From: Actinernus sp. WN-2022
Taxonomy: Eukaryota; Cnidaria; Anthozoa; Actiniaria; Actinernidae
Direction: 5' to 3'
Length of the DNA: 64,000 nucleotides
Assembly: GCA_030867875.1 (NCBI GenBank)
Contig: JAOWCC010001634.1
Coordinates: 97,071,321-97,135,320, forward strand
In this document: in pieces, positions 53,601 to 64,000 of the stretch
Layout of the letters: each line of letters begins with the position of its first letter
Position numbering within the stretch: position 1 is the first letter of the stretch
Program-made: the position numbers and the translations under genes
The notes under the pieces: model-generated
Told to the model about the DNA's origin: nothing
Seen by the model: the letters and a program-made list of their open reading frames with translations, nothing else
Database searches by the model: none

Positions 53601-56600
53601 CAGTCTATCAGGGTCAACCATTCCAATCTGATCTTTAAAGTCGACCACAAGTGTAATCAGATAAACACAAAATCATTACTTAAAACATACAATGTACCAC
53701 CCCATTTTTAGTTTAATTTTCAACTTTTTGTGATCACGTGGTCACCTAAATTTTATAGTAGGCGACTAAAAATGCTGAGATTAGTTATAACCACCATTCT
53801 TCTAGGATTTGAGCAAATTAAAGTGACTCTATTCAACAAAATAGCTGTAGCCTCATTTTCATGTTCAAACCATGCCTTAACATGTTTGAGTATTTTACGT
53901 TGAATTAAGATTAACATCTAATTAAATTAGGGAGAGTGTCGGGATACCTGAAATAGCTTTGTATAAAACTAATCGAGTCAGGTACCCTAGTACTGGAAAT
54001 GGCCACAGAAAGTGGGACTGCAGGTGACATGAAACCTATCTCTCAGTTATGCATGCTAAAGCTCATAGCTGGAATTGGTTATTTATATGCCATTCTCATG
54101 ATATTTGTTATTGTGTTTGTTAGGAAAGGTTAAATTGGACAAATACTACAGAGGGGTCAATATTGCATGTAATTTTGCACCTCAATTCTGATCCACCACC
54201 ACCCCCCACCCCCCAATCCCCTCCTTTCCCCTGGCTGAGGATCTGAAATTATGTTTATTACTCCCAAGAAAGTCCCAAATTCACTGGATTTAGGTGCAGT
54301 TAGTATAGCTAAAACTTCCCATGTTTTTTTGAAATACTAATTTGCTCCTCCTGATTCTCCAGCTGTGAAAGAAGACACCCCTTAATACTATGACAGCAGG
54401 GAGCGAGCCAGGCTGTACCATTGCACCATTCCCACTGTAGAAACACATTTGTACCTTGAAATAATATGATAAGGATAAAATTGTCCTGCTTTTTCCTGCT
54501 TCCAAAGGAAATTAAATGGCAAAAGGGCCAAATTGGACCAAATTGTCCCTTGTGGCTCAACCTCTGTGACACTCCCAATGGCAGTGAGCCCATGTAGCCA
54601 TGATAATCATGGGTGAAGATAAAAAAAAATATTAAACAGCTACACTGTTTCATGTACCTGTACTGTGTTCTGGATTTAATGGGCAGTATGTGATACTCTA
54701 CAATGTACCAATTTAATAATGAAGGATTATTATTTCTGTAGCAATCGTAGGATTTCTCCACATGCGGTCGTAGGAATTCCTACATTACCAGCCAATAAAA
54801 AGCGAAAACGTTAATGACGTCAAACCGTATCAACATAATTTACAAGCAAGGCCGTTGCATAAAAAGAACATTCAGAGTTAACAGTTAACATCAAACTTTC
54901 AAATTTTGAAGGCATGCTAGATGAACTAGGATATTTGTGATAAGGTATGATAACCGCTGTGTGTAGCGAGTAGCAGCTGACATTTCGAGCGATAGCTAGC
55001 CCTTAGTTCGAGCAAAAGCATATACCTTGATGGACTTTAATTGATTATACCAGTGATTTATCTTCCCCGCTGATGCAGACCAACTCTAGTTTTTACAGGA
55101 ATACCCATCGTATATAATGATAAATTGTCAACTATACCCAAGTCAAATAAATAAATTATATTTGCAGAAAAAAAGTGTGAAAGGAAGGGCCGCAAAATTG
55201 GAACTTTGGTATGCGAAGGGCTTTCTCCTCCAGTTGTTAATGGATATGCATCAGCTTTTCGTTACTGGTTTAGTGCATTTGGACACACTGGGCCATATAA
55301 AGAAGACGTAGTCAGAGATGAGGATGGCAAGGTGGTTGAGATAATACCCAGTGGTGATCCAATGTCTTCACCAGGTGAGATTTTAAAATCATTAATTCTC
55401 TGATATAGTATTGATATAGTATACATGTATATGACAGAATTGTATATACCCCCTCCTTACTCCTTCTCTGCCTCTGTGCAACCCTGCTAGTAAAATATAT
55501 TGTTTGATGTCAAAATTTATCCATGTCTGCATGCATGGACAATAGGGCACAATTAAGCTCTGAATAAGTGATGCTGGCCATTCCCACTCTGCCAGCAAAT
55601 AAGCTATTTTAAGTACAAATTTAAGTACCATTAAAAAAAAAAATTCTGTCTGTCTGTCCTCCAATATCCTGTGAAACCATTGTACCATTGTGAGCCCGGA
55701 CTCCAAGAAAGATTTGTTGATCTTCCTCTAGGGTGCGCATTTTGAGACATGGCTTTGACTGTTATATATATCTGACAGGCTGATATTCTTGTTGTTTTGT
55801 TTTGTATTATTTTGTAGTTTGTTATTTGGAGTATTTTTATGTGGTATTTTCAAATGAGTGGCATGTTATATCGGCATAATTATAAAGATCTGAGCCAGTC
55901 TACTTTGATTGAAAAATTAGGGGAAATGTGAGTATTTGCGCCAATGGCGCTCGATGCTCGCCGCCTACTCTTAAGTTTTGACACTTACTTCAAATGTTAT
56001 TGAAAACCCTGGAGTGAGCTTTGTTGAACTTTATCATTATAGTTGGGAACTCTGGTTATATAATTAGCAAGTTCAGAAAGTCCATTTGTTTTCTTGGAAC
56101 AACTCACAGGAATTAAGAATTTAAAAAGTTGACTCAAACTTGTGGTTGTTTTTTGCTGTAATGTCCGCAACAGACATTTAGATATTAATTTATAAAAGTT
56201 AATGAGAGGAAATTATTATTTTTTATTGAAAATAGAGGCCCAACCAAGGTGTACTATGTATAAATGTTTCCCCTTAACTCCAGACTACAAAACAATCTGA
56301 TTCTAGGCACATTCCCAAAATGTAATGTCCGCAACGATTTTTCTGTAATGTCTGCCATGCATATTTAAAGCAAATAAAAACTACTACAGTGAGCTTTGTT
56401 GAACTGTATCATTAAAGTTGGGAACTGGTAATTAACAAGTTCAGGAAGTCCATTTGTTTTCTTGGAACTCCTTACAACTCACAGGAATTAAGAATTTAAA
56501 AAGTTGACTCAAATAAGTGGTTGTTTTTTGCTGTAATGTCTGCAACAGATATTTAGATATTAATTAAAAAAGAGTAATGATAGGAAAATATATTGTTTTT

Positions 56601-59600
56601 ATTGAAAATAGAGAGGCCCACCTAAGGTGTGCTATGTATCAATTTAAGCAGCACAGCTATTTTAAATTGAGTTTGGGAAGCATTTGTAATCTGATTTTTG
56701 GTCTCTGAATGTAATGTCTGCAAGTTACGTGGAATTGCCCTTATATCCACTTTAAGTAATCAAACCTGACGAATTCCTCAAGCTTGAATTGGTAATATGC
56801 CTCCTATTCTATGGCTTACAGTATTTTTCCAAAGATTATATATCTTGACATTGTCTTAATTATAAGAAGAAATAAGATTAAAATGAATGTTATGATATTT
56901 ACAAAGAAATGGTACCAGGGAACGAGCCAGGCTATGCCACTGAACCATTTCCACTTTAAAAATACATTTGTCCCTTGAAAAAATACAATAATGGTCAAAT
57001 TGACCATCTTTGGCCACTTCCAAAGGAAATTAAATGCCAATTCACTTGCAAAAATAGTCTTTGAAGGGCCAATTAAATTGTCCCTTCTGGCTCAATTCCT
57101 GTGGTACATTTATATATATAAGGTTTGTTTGAGATGCAATACTTGTAATATTATTTTATTAATTTTATTTTATTAATTGAACAGATGTAAAACAAACAAT
57201 TAAGCAATTGATCAGGAGGGCAAAGCGGCCTTCAGCAAGGGACAGCAGGAAAGGACGAATGCCATATGAACCAAAACGAGCACCTCCATTTGGGCTACAA
57301 TTTAGTCTCATGCGTATGAGAAATTATTGCATGAAGACAATTGAGGTAATGTACACTGCTTTTAGATTTGTAGCTATTTGTATTAATTAATATAATAATT
57401 AGTGTGCAAGTTAAATTATTAATGATTAATAGTGTGAGTGATATTTGAAAATAATCATTAGAAAGAGTTAACAATGTTTTGCAGTGTCTATATATAAGTG
57501 CATCAAAGCCATTAACCCTTTCACTACTAAACCAATCAAAGCTGCTCAACTAATGATGCCTATGCATGTGACTGTAAAAGAATTATTGCATCAAATCTAG
57601 ACATGCTGCAAATACAATGTTGTGCCATTATTTTAGAAACCAGCCAGCCATAACAGCAATAACTTTTGAGAGAAACCCTTATTTGTTTTTGATTTTTTTC
57701 ATTTCTTTGATTTTCAACAATTTCAATGCTCTGAAATCACAAGCGAGCATGAAATCAGCACTCAGTTTTGCACAAAACACACCAAACAACTGATGCGAGT
57801 CATGCCAAGCTTAACACTGCCCCCTTTACATAATTACAGCTTGTCAAGTGAGGTTGAATGCTGCAAACAGTTTCTTTAAATACAACAAGAATTCATTGAG
57901 ATATTGCATGTTTATTAAATTATAAGTGTTTCTCATGAACCAGAAGTTACAGTTAAAACATGTGATTTTATCCCATGGTAAACATTTTGTGATGCTTGTC
58001 TATTAGTTAAGTTCATGAAAACTTTAATACCCGGTATTAGGCGCTGACATGAGGAGAAATCCTATCGTTTTAGATTTTTTTTTGTGGTTTCATTTTTAAC
58101 ATGTGGATGCAAGAGTTATTAAAAATGAAATTATTGTTTTGAGGTTATCTTTTTGGCCAGGTTTAACTTTTAAATTCTTGAAATATCACTTAAAGTAATT
58201 TAACATATATAATTAGCCCCTTTTAAGAGTATACAATTATGTATTATGTAAATAATATAACAACTGTCATCCAAAGCAGCTTAAATTAAAACATTGATCA
58301 ATGCATGCAGTATAATATTTTTGTATTTTATATTGTTTACTTTCACTAATAGATTATTTTGTTTCAGGGATTTCGTGGATTATGGCTTTGGACTATTACC
58401 CTGTTTTCATTTGCATTATTTCTGCGAGGTGAAGAGCCATTGAGGTTAAAGGTGATGCATTTGAAACTACCAAGCAATTATGATGGTTAGTAAAATTCAC
58501 TTCACATTTACTGTGTTCATGCTGCAGTATTAGATCAGTTAAATTTGTTTCAACCTTATTAGCTAGGTCATATTGTAATGTTCATCCTCGGTTCAATTGA
58601 ATCAACCTACAGATTAGGTTCAATCTTATTCAACCTACATGTACATGTAGCTAACTGTTGAACAGGTTGAATCATATATATAACAGGGCTTCTTTAATAT
58701 AGGATGCATAAAAAATGGCAAATTGTGCTGCATTTTCAGGGCAGATTTTTCAGCAAAATGACCAACAGTATTGTGCAGACAATAATATTATGTTGGGGGG
58801 AGGGGGGTCGGGTCCTCAGGGTTATTCTCAATCTAGAAAAAAGCTAAAAATCAGTTAAGAGATCTAGCTTTAGGGCCGGGCTGAAAGGGTTATAATAATT
58901 ATTATAATTGTCAAAATGAGCATGTCAGACAGATATACTATTAATAATGCCTATATACATATATATTTATATTTTTTAATTGCCTTATATACATGTAGCA
59001 AAGTCTGGTAAATTGCCACAACGAATCGATGTACAAATTCCATGGTCTAAAGCAGACAGGAAAGCAAAAGGTATGTTTATTGTACACATAGATAGATAGA
59101 CAGACAGACACAGAGAGTGAGGAGAGCAAACAAGCATGCTATGTGTCCAGTACTGTGAATGGTATTAAAAATATTAAGTAGATTAATAAATGTCAAAGAA
59201 ATGTTTGTATATTAGAGCAGTTTTCTAATACTGTATTTGAATGTTGTAAAACTAAAAACGTAATCAGAGCCATGCAATCACAGGTCAGCAAGTAAAAATG
59301 CAATGAGCCTGCAATCACTAACTGTAATTCATAATTATTGGTCTTACTCGACACTGAAAAGTAAACCCAAAGCATCAGTTGATTGCATATTAATTAATTG
59401 ACCAGGTTTTAATATTGTTGTAATTTAACCTATATAATTAAGACTGCCATTACAGTTAGTGCTACCGGTATTCTATTTTTTTGTGACAGGTATGTTATGT
59501 GGGTAAGGGTAAGATATATAGGTTACGATTAGCTTAGGTTACCCTGCCTAAAATACTGTATACTAAAATACCTTCCACAATGTTTAATTGTATTTATTAG

Positions 59601-59684
59601 GTGTGATGTTAACTCTGTGGTCAAACCCCTTGGACCCAAAACTTTGCCCAGTGACTGCACTGTTTGTATGGCTCAAGATAACAG
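50608..59684 (+). CDS. Tyrosine-recombinase-like gene, 5' six exons (partial)
   Basis: Phase-compatible exons are 50608-50623 (MSDSE), 55168-55374, 57185-57345, 58368-58485, 58999-59070 and 59601-59684, all with GT-AG borders. Exon 2 has a helical segment like a core-binding domain (LSPPVVNGYASAFRYWFSAF). Exon 4 has LFLRGEEPLRLKVMHLKL, which fits the Arg-I box of phage-integrase-type recombinases. Exon 6 has PLDPKLCPVTALFVWL, a segment typical of eukaryotic YR proteins (Crypton/DIRS-like and domesticated relatives). The H-x-x-R and Tyr boxes are not in the window. No stop interrupts the exons, so domestication is possible. The tiny first exon is the least certain. Confidence 0.65.
51700..52420. 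other. Non-coding stretch with simple repeats
   Basis: It contains a GA run at 51818-51840 and TTCTA repeats at 52401-52420. I see no gene. Confidence 0.4.
52894..53157 (+). pseudogene. KDZ-transposase-like domain fragment
   Basis: After an acceptor-like TTTTTGTACAG, the frame reads EIDDGCGDSHWRAANNKSKK, then DDTGLENAGCRHGLALWGVN and MYHGELYGYAH, then VKYFWEDVVCKYY. This matches, from memory, the KDZ (Kyakuja-Dileera-Zisupton) transposase core with its acidic D-x-x-G-L-E and C-R-H boxes. It then runs into an AAC microsatellite and a stop, exactly where a family P MITE begins. It lies in intron 1 of the recombinase-like gene and its downstream half is missing. Confidence 0.65.
53155..53290. 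mobile_element. Palindromic MITE, family P copy 4
   Basis: TGAAGGGCTGTGTGC pairs with the right end, with the same core as copies 2 and 3. It adjoins the AAC repeat. Confidence 0.85.
54396..54590. repeat. Dispersed repeat, copy 1 of 2
   Basis: It resembles 56910-57100; both contain CTTCCAAAGGAAATTAAATG and GAGCCAGGCT. Confidence 0.7.
55168..55374 (+). CDS. Recombinase-like gene exon 2
   Basis: Acceptor TTTGCAG, donor GTGAGA. It encodes KKCERKGRKIGTLVCEGLSP onwards, ending PMSSP plus one base. Confidence 0.75.
56012..56640 (+). repeat. Tandem duplication, about 375-bp period
   Basis: The segments from 56012 and 56387 share AGTGAGCTTTGTTGAACT, GGAATTAAGAATTTAAAAAG and the following 150 bp. 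Short TAATGTCYGCAA motifs recur between and after them. Confidence 0.8.
56910..57100. repeat. Dispersed repeat, copy 2 of 2
   Basis: It pairs with 54396-54590 and ends about 85 bp before exon 3. Confidence 0.7.
57185..57345 (+). CDS. Recombinase-like gene exon 3
   Basis: The acceptor is TGAACAG and the donor GTAATG. It encodes a very basic stretch (VKQTIKQLIRRAKRPSARDS, GRMPYEPKRAPPFG). Confidence 0.8.
58368..58485 (+). CDS. Recombinase-like gene exon 4, Arg-I box
   Basis: The acceptor is TTTCAG and the donor GTTAGT. FALFLRGEEPLRLKV carries the candidate catalytic Arg. Confidence 0.85.
58999..59070 (+). CDS. Recombinase-like gene exon 5
   Basis: It encodes KSGKLPQRIDVQIPWSKADR, with borders TGTAG and GTATGT. 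Confidence 0.75.
59601..59684 (+). CDS. Recombinase-like gene exon 6
   Basis: It encodes VMLTLWSNPLDPKLCPVTAL, with acceptor TTATTAG and donor GTATAA. The remaining catalytic exons must lie to the right. Confidence 0.8.
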
Positions 59685-60230
59685 GTATAAATACTACTAT
59701 AACAACAATTAGCATTACATAGTCATAAGTTTTCCAGGCACAATGTATGCTCTTATTCAGGGTCACGTGGCAGTCATCAAAATCCATTGTTACATATTAG
59801 CCATAAGTTTTCCAGACATAACGTACGCACTCATTGGCTGATTCAGAGTCACATGGCAGTCATCAAAATTCAATGTTTCCCGCACGGGCAACAATTCATC
59901 AATTGTTGCCCGCCACGTGATCACATCGTAACAGAAGATGGTGTGATGTGTCGCGCACGCCACTGGCTCAGCTAAAGGCGGAAATATTTGTTTACCAAAA
60001 TGTCTAGATCTTCATCAAAAGCTGACCATTTTTCGTTGAAAGAAAGCATTAAAAATGAAAAGACACAAAGACACAATTTACATCTTTATTAAGCGTGAGA
60101 GAGAGAAATTGGTAGCTAAAAAAGGATACAAGAAAGACACAAAACGATAATAAAAATGCTGTAGCAATGGTGGAAGCGTTTTGTGTTTGCTCGTATCAGG
60201 TAGCTAGTAAAACTTATGTCTATATAACAA

Positions 60231-60373
60231 ATCACTTAATGACTGTCCCTTTCGGGAAAGTGAGTTTTGTTTCCCCTCGATCCTTGATGTTCCCCTCGAC
60301 TCCGTTTCGGGGAACATCAAGGATCTCTGAGAAACAAAACTCACTGTTTCCCTTGGGGCCAGTCATTAAGTGT
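60231..60373. repeat. Near-perfect 143-bp hairpin
   Basis: ATCACTTAATGACTG pairs with the complement at 60373, and CGATCCTTGATGTTCCCC pairs with GGGGAACATCAAGGATC across a 14-bp loop. Confidence 0.8.
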
Positions 60374-60630
60374 TTAATGTATCCCATTTGCCCGCCACTT
60401 GATCACATTGTGACAGAGATGGTGACGTGTTGCATACACCACTGTCTTGCTAAAGGCGAGGAATATTATTTTGTTTACCAAAATATCTAGATCTTTGTGA
60501 AAAGCTGACCATTTTTCATTGAAAGAAAACATTCAAAATGGAACCAGTTCCTAAGGAATACTTTACATCTTTATCAAGCAAGCAAGAGAGAAATTGGTAG
60601 CTTAAAAATGATGCAAGAAAGACAAAACAA

Positions 60631-61165
60631 CCCTTACCAAATGTAAGTGTACTTTAAGTATACTTAAAGTATACTTATAGTGTACTTCTAGCTAGGCCAT
60701 GATCGTATCAAGTACAATTGCAATGCGAGTATACTTCAAAAGTACTTATTTATATGAAGTACATTTGAAGTAGATGTACTTCAAATGTACTACAAATGTA
60801 CTTCTTGTCAATGATTCAAATGAAGTATGATTGAAGTATAATGCATTTAAAATGTACTTACTTTATTAAATGTACTTCAAATGTACTTCTTGTCAATGAT
60901 ACAAGTGAAGTACATTTGAAGTGTATATGCATGCACTTCAAATGTACTTACTTTTATTAAATATACTTCGAACATACTTCATGTGAAGTACATTTGAAGT
61001 ACATGCTGTTATACTTACTTCATACAATTTAAGTATACTTTAATTCAAGCGACCCAATTTCAGTACATTTTAAGTACTTTTGAAAGTATACTTCAACTGT
61101 ACTTCCTGAAGTATACTTCATGTACATTTTAAGTATACTTTAAGTATACTTGCATTTGGTAAGGG
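60631..61165. mobile_element. MITE composed of AAGTATACTT / AAGTACATTT repeats
   Basis: The ends CCCTTACCAAATG and CATTTGGTAAGGG are inverted. The inside is an array of palindromic AAGTATACTT and AGTACATTTGAAGTAC units. The paralogous block at about 60145 is the empty site. Confidence 0.8.
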
Positions 61166-61804
61166 AATACTAAAAATGCTGTAGCGATGCTGGCAGCGTT
61201 TTGTGTTGAAAAGCAGCTTTCCGAAGAGAAGATGACAAACCTCGCTAGTATCAGTTAGAAAAACTATGTCTATATTAGAAATCACTTAATGACTGTCCCT
61301 TCGGGAAACAGTGAGTTTTGTTTCCCCTCGATCCTCAATGTTCCCCTCGACTCTGTCTCAGGTAATTCAATGTTCCCTCTACTCTGACTGTACATGGGCA
61401 ACCTACTGCAACCATGATAAATTGTATGTAACAGTTTGTTAGGTGTTGTTATTGTAACAGAAGTTGAGAGAATGTACTTTAAAATCAGTGAATTTCACAT
61501 ATTTGAACTAATTAAATGTGGTTAGTACGAAACACATGCATACACAACAACATACAAAAACCTTTGGAAGGCTGAAGAAATTCAGTTGTCTGGTTCGATT
61601 CCAGTCGGTTTTCGTTGTACAAACATATACTTACAAATAAACCAAACCAAATCTAATTTTTTAAAGTGGAAATTTCGAAATTTAAAAAGGTATCAAAAAT
61701 GCGGTTTTAAGCCCCCCCCCAAAAAAAAATTAGTTTGGACTTCCGGTTTTAGACCCTAGGGGTACCCCTTTGGTCTAATATAAATATTTAAAAAAAATAT
61801 ATAT

Positions 61805-61987
61805 ATATCTTTTTTTAGAATGGTCTGATATGCCAAGAAATACAAAAATAATAATTGAAAATTTAGTTAGGACTTCCGGTTTTAGACCAAAGGGTGTAAG
61901 GCTTTGGTCTAAATCGGAAGTCCTAACTAAATTTTCAAAAAAATAAATGTATTTCTTGGCATATCAGACCATTCTAAAAAAAGATAT
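61805..61987. repeat. Long perfect-looking palindrome
   Basis: ATATCTTTTTTTAGAATGGT pairs with its complement at 61987; the arms are about 80 bp around a 20-bp centre. Confidence 0.85.
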
Positions 61988-62227
61988 AAAAATTAAAAAA
62001 AAAATTAAAAAATATTTATAATTAATATTAATCACTGAGTTATCCCAAAATATTCTACCATAACTTGACTTAAACAACCTTTGGCCACATTACGTAGACA
62101 TTATGCATCATTGCCTGCAGTTTAGAGTAGATAGCACATCTTTGAAACTTTTGCTCTATCGCACTCTTCCATGCGTTAAGTAGTTTAGAAGTTATTTAAG
62201 AATGAATACCATGTCAAATAAAGCCTA

Positions 62228-62347
62228 AGGTCGTATTGTCAAGCTTCCAGGTCGTATTGTCAAGTGAAGGTCGTATTGTCAAGTATTGGAGGTCGTATTG
62301 TCAAAGTCGAGGTCGTATTGTCAAGTTTGAGGTCGTATTGTCAAAGA
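62228..62347 (+). repeat. Array of six AGGTCGTATTGTCAA units
   Basis: The 15-mer occurs six times with variable 3-7 bp spacers. Confidence 0.9.
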
Positions 62348-62364
62348 TCAACCTCGCCTATGCG

Positions 62365-62396
62365 ATTAGGTTAGGTTAGGGTTAGGTTAGGGTTAA
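62365..62396 (+). repeat. Short interstitial telomere-like repeats
   Basis: TTAGGTTAGGGTTAGGTTAGGG, about four imperfect TTAGGG units (split here as TTAGG and TTAGGG), starts the first large tandem unit; another two units lie at 63023-63034. Confidence 0.8.
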
Positions 62397-63700
62397 GAAT
62401 TTACGAAAGTCACAACAGCTAGACAAAACTGGTATCAAAAGAATGTCCACGATGAGACATGATCAAAAATGACCATGGTTTGTCAATGAACCACGCCCAT
62501 CACGTGTTATGACGTCAACAATATCAAATAACCCAATTTTCAGATTCATTCGATCGTAATAAAATTGGTATCACATGAAAGCCCATTCATACATCAATCT
62601 AACGCCGTTTACTATTTGACGATACCTCAAAGATATTAGAAGATATGGGGGTTTTAATGAGACCAGTATGATTTTGACACCGCTACCGAAACAATGCAAA
62701 ATTGAAACAAAATACGTTAACTAGGAGCCATGTCCAATGTAACGTTATACTCGAGAGTAAGTAAGCTTTCATTTGACACTATTTTTGAATTGATTGACTA
62801 AACTTTAAATTTGACAGTTTTTAACTTGATGACGTCATAAGTAATGATGGGCGTGGTCGAAAGATACGTTAGCTATATTTTTCAACTCGTCTCGTTGAGA
62901 TCTTTCATAAGACACCTATTTTGTCCTTTTCTGATTAATTTTACAATAAATATATTTTGTAGTCAAAACATGCAAAGGATGCTGTTCTTCACCAAGCAAT
63001 GTAGGGGACTTGAAGCTGTGATTAGGGTTAGGGTTAAGAATTTACGAAAGTCACAACAGCTAGACAAAACTGGTATCAAAAGATTGTCCACGATGAGACA
63101 TGATCAAAAATGACCATGGTTTGTCAATGAACCACGCCCATCACGTGTTATGACGTCAACAATATCAAATAACCCAATTTTCAGATTCATTCGATCGTAA
63201 TAAAATTGGTATCACATGAAAGCCCATTCATACATCAATCTAACGCCGTTTACTATTTGACGATACCTCAAAGATATTAGAAGATATGGGGGTTTTAATG
63301 AGACCAGTATGATTTTGACACCGCTACCGAAACAATGCAAAATTGAAACAAAATACGTTAACTAGGAGCCATTTCCAATGTAATGTTATACTCGAGAGTA
63401 AGTAAGCTTTCATTTGACACTATTTTTGAATTGATTGGCTAAACTTTAAATTTGACAGTTTTTAACTTGATGACGTCATAAGTAATGATGGGCGTGGTCG
63501 AAAGACACGTTAGCCATATTTTTCAACTCGTCTCGTTGAGATCTTTCATAAAACACCTATTTTGTCCTTTTCTGATGAACTTTAAAAAAAACAAATTTTG
63601 TAGTCAAAACATGCCAAAGGATGCTGTTCTTCACCAAGATATTTTGGGGACTTGAAGCTGTGATGAGGGTTAAGAATTTTCAGATGTCACCAAAGCTTTA
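62390..63700 (+). repeat. Tandem repeat, about 640-bp unit, 2 copies plus start of a third
   Basis: Copies begin with GGGTTAAGAATTT at 62390, 63031 and 63667. Copies 1 and 2 are almost identical over their length; copy 3 diverges quickly. Confidence 0.9.
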
Positions 63701-64000
63701 CAAAACATGTTATATATAGGTATCGTCCTACACAAGCGTTCCACTTGCGAGTTTGATGGCATTCGCAACAAGGGATGTTGCGTTGTCGGGCGACATGAAA
63801 ATGATATGACACCAATTTCATCCTCTCAAAATCAAGAGTAATGTCGTTAAAATGCCATTCATAATTATTAAAACTTTCCTGGGACAAGATTCTGTGTGAC
63901 CGATATGTTATCCAGGCAGGCTTGACTGCCCTATAGCCATTTTATATCTGCATGTTTAACATTTTCAGTCTATTACATTACAGTTATTATAGTAGTTATT
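63701..64000. other. Nothing recognised
   Basis: I see no supported gene or repeat between the last satellite fragment and the window end. Confidence 0.4.

Larger units (their letters stand above)
60040..61380 (+). repeat. Duplicated block, second copy split by a MITE
   Basis: About 60040-60290 is repeated at about 60505-61340, sharing GAGAGAAATTGGTAGCT, AAAAATGCTGTAGC and AATCACTTAATGACTGTCCC. The second copy carries the insertion at 60631-61165. Confidence 0.75.

Noticed and set aside
62365..62396. A chromosome end
   Set aside because: The TTAGGG-like tract is short, imperfect and followed by over 1.5 kb of other DNA.
1..64000. CRISPR array or bacterial operons
   Set aside because: No regularly spaced identical repeats with unique spacers and no ribosome-binding-site-led gene strings; the only short regular array (62228-62347) has spacers of a few bases.

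Overview
This is AT-rich animal nuclear DNA, not prokaryotic. It holds spliced genes with GT-AG introns, several retrotransposon classes, many palindromic MITEs and tRNA-derived SINEs. CR1-like elements with a 2A-type motif, gypsy pol, hammerhead-type repeats, KDZ and HIRAN domains, and a decayed Polinton-like virus all fit a marine invertebrate. I favour an anthozoan cnidarian, with a sponge as the alternative; this is inference.

Positions 1-5000 are a compact, more GC-rich block of tightly packed genes on both strands that overlap or nearly touch. They look like part of an endogenous Polinton-like virus (PLV/Maverick-related). I see a coiled-coil/membrane protein, a small tail-anchored protein, a capsid-like protein, a second structural-like protein, a hydrophobic protein and a TFIIB-like transcription factor with zinc ribbon and cyclin repeats. 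Almost every gene has a frameshift or stop, so the element is dead. It probably continues left of the window.

Positions 8989-50177 (minus strand) are one host gene: an 8-exon dicarbonyl/L-xylulose reductase (DCXR-type short-chain dehydrogenase). The eight exons join in phase to exactly 244 codons plus stop and keep all SDR motifs. Its roughly 41-kb span is mostly transposable elements. Intron 7 has short palindromes. Intron 6 has a non-LTR reverse transcriptase and repeats. Intron 5 has a CR1-like element with a second LINE nested in it, a gypsy element with a piggyBac-type MITE in its LTR, a hammerhead-type repeat and a SINE. Introns 1-4 hold palindromic MITEs, a second TTAA element and a HIRAN-encoding inverted-repeat element.

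Divergent from DCXR, across about 430 bp that looks like a shared promoter, a plus-strand gene starts at about 50608. Its phase-compatible exons (to 59684 and beyond) encode a tyrosine-recombinase-like domain. Its first intron holds a KDZ-transposase fragment. The right end (59.7-64 kb) is repeats: a duplicated block with one copy interrupted by a MITE, long hairpins, a 15-mer array, short telomere-like repeats and a roughly 640-bp tandem repeat.
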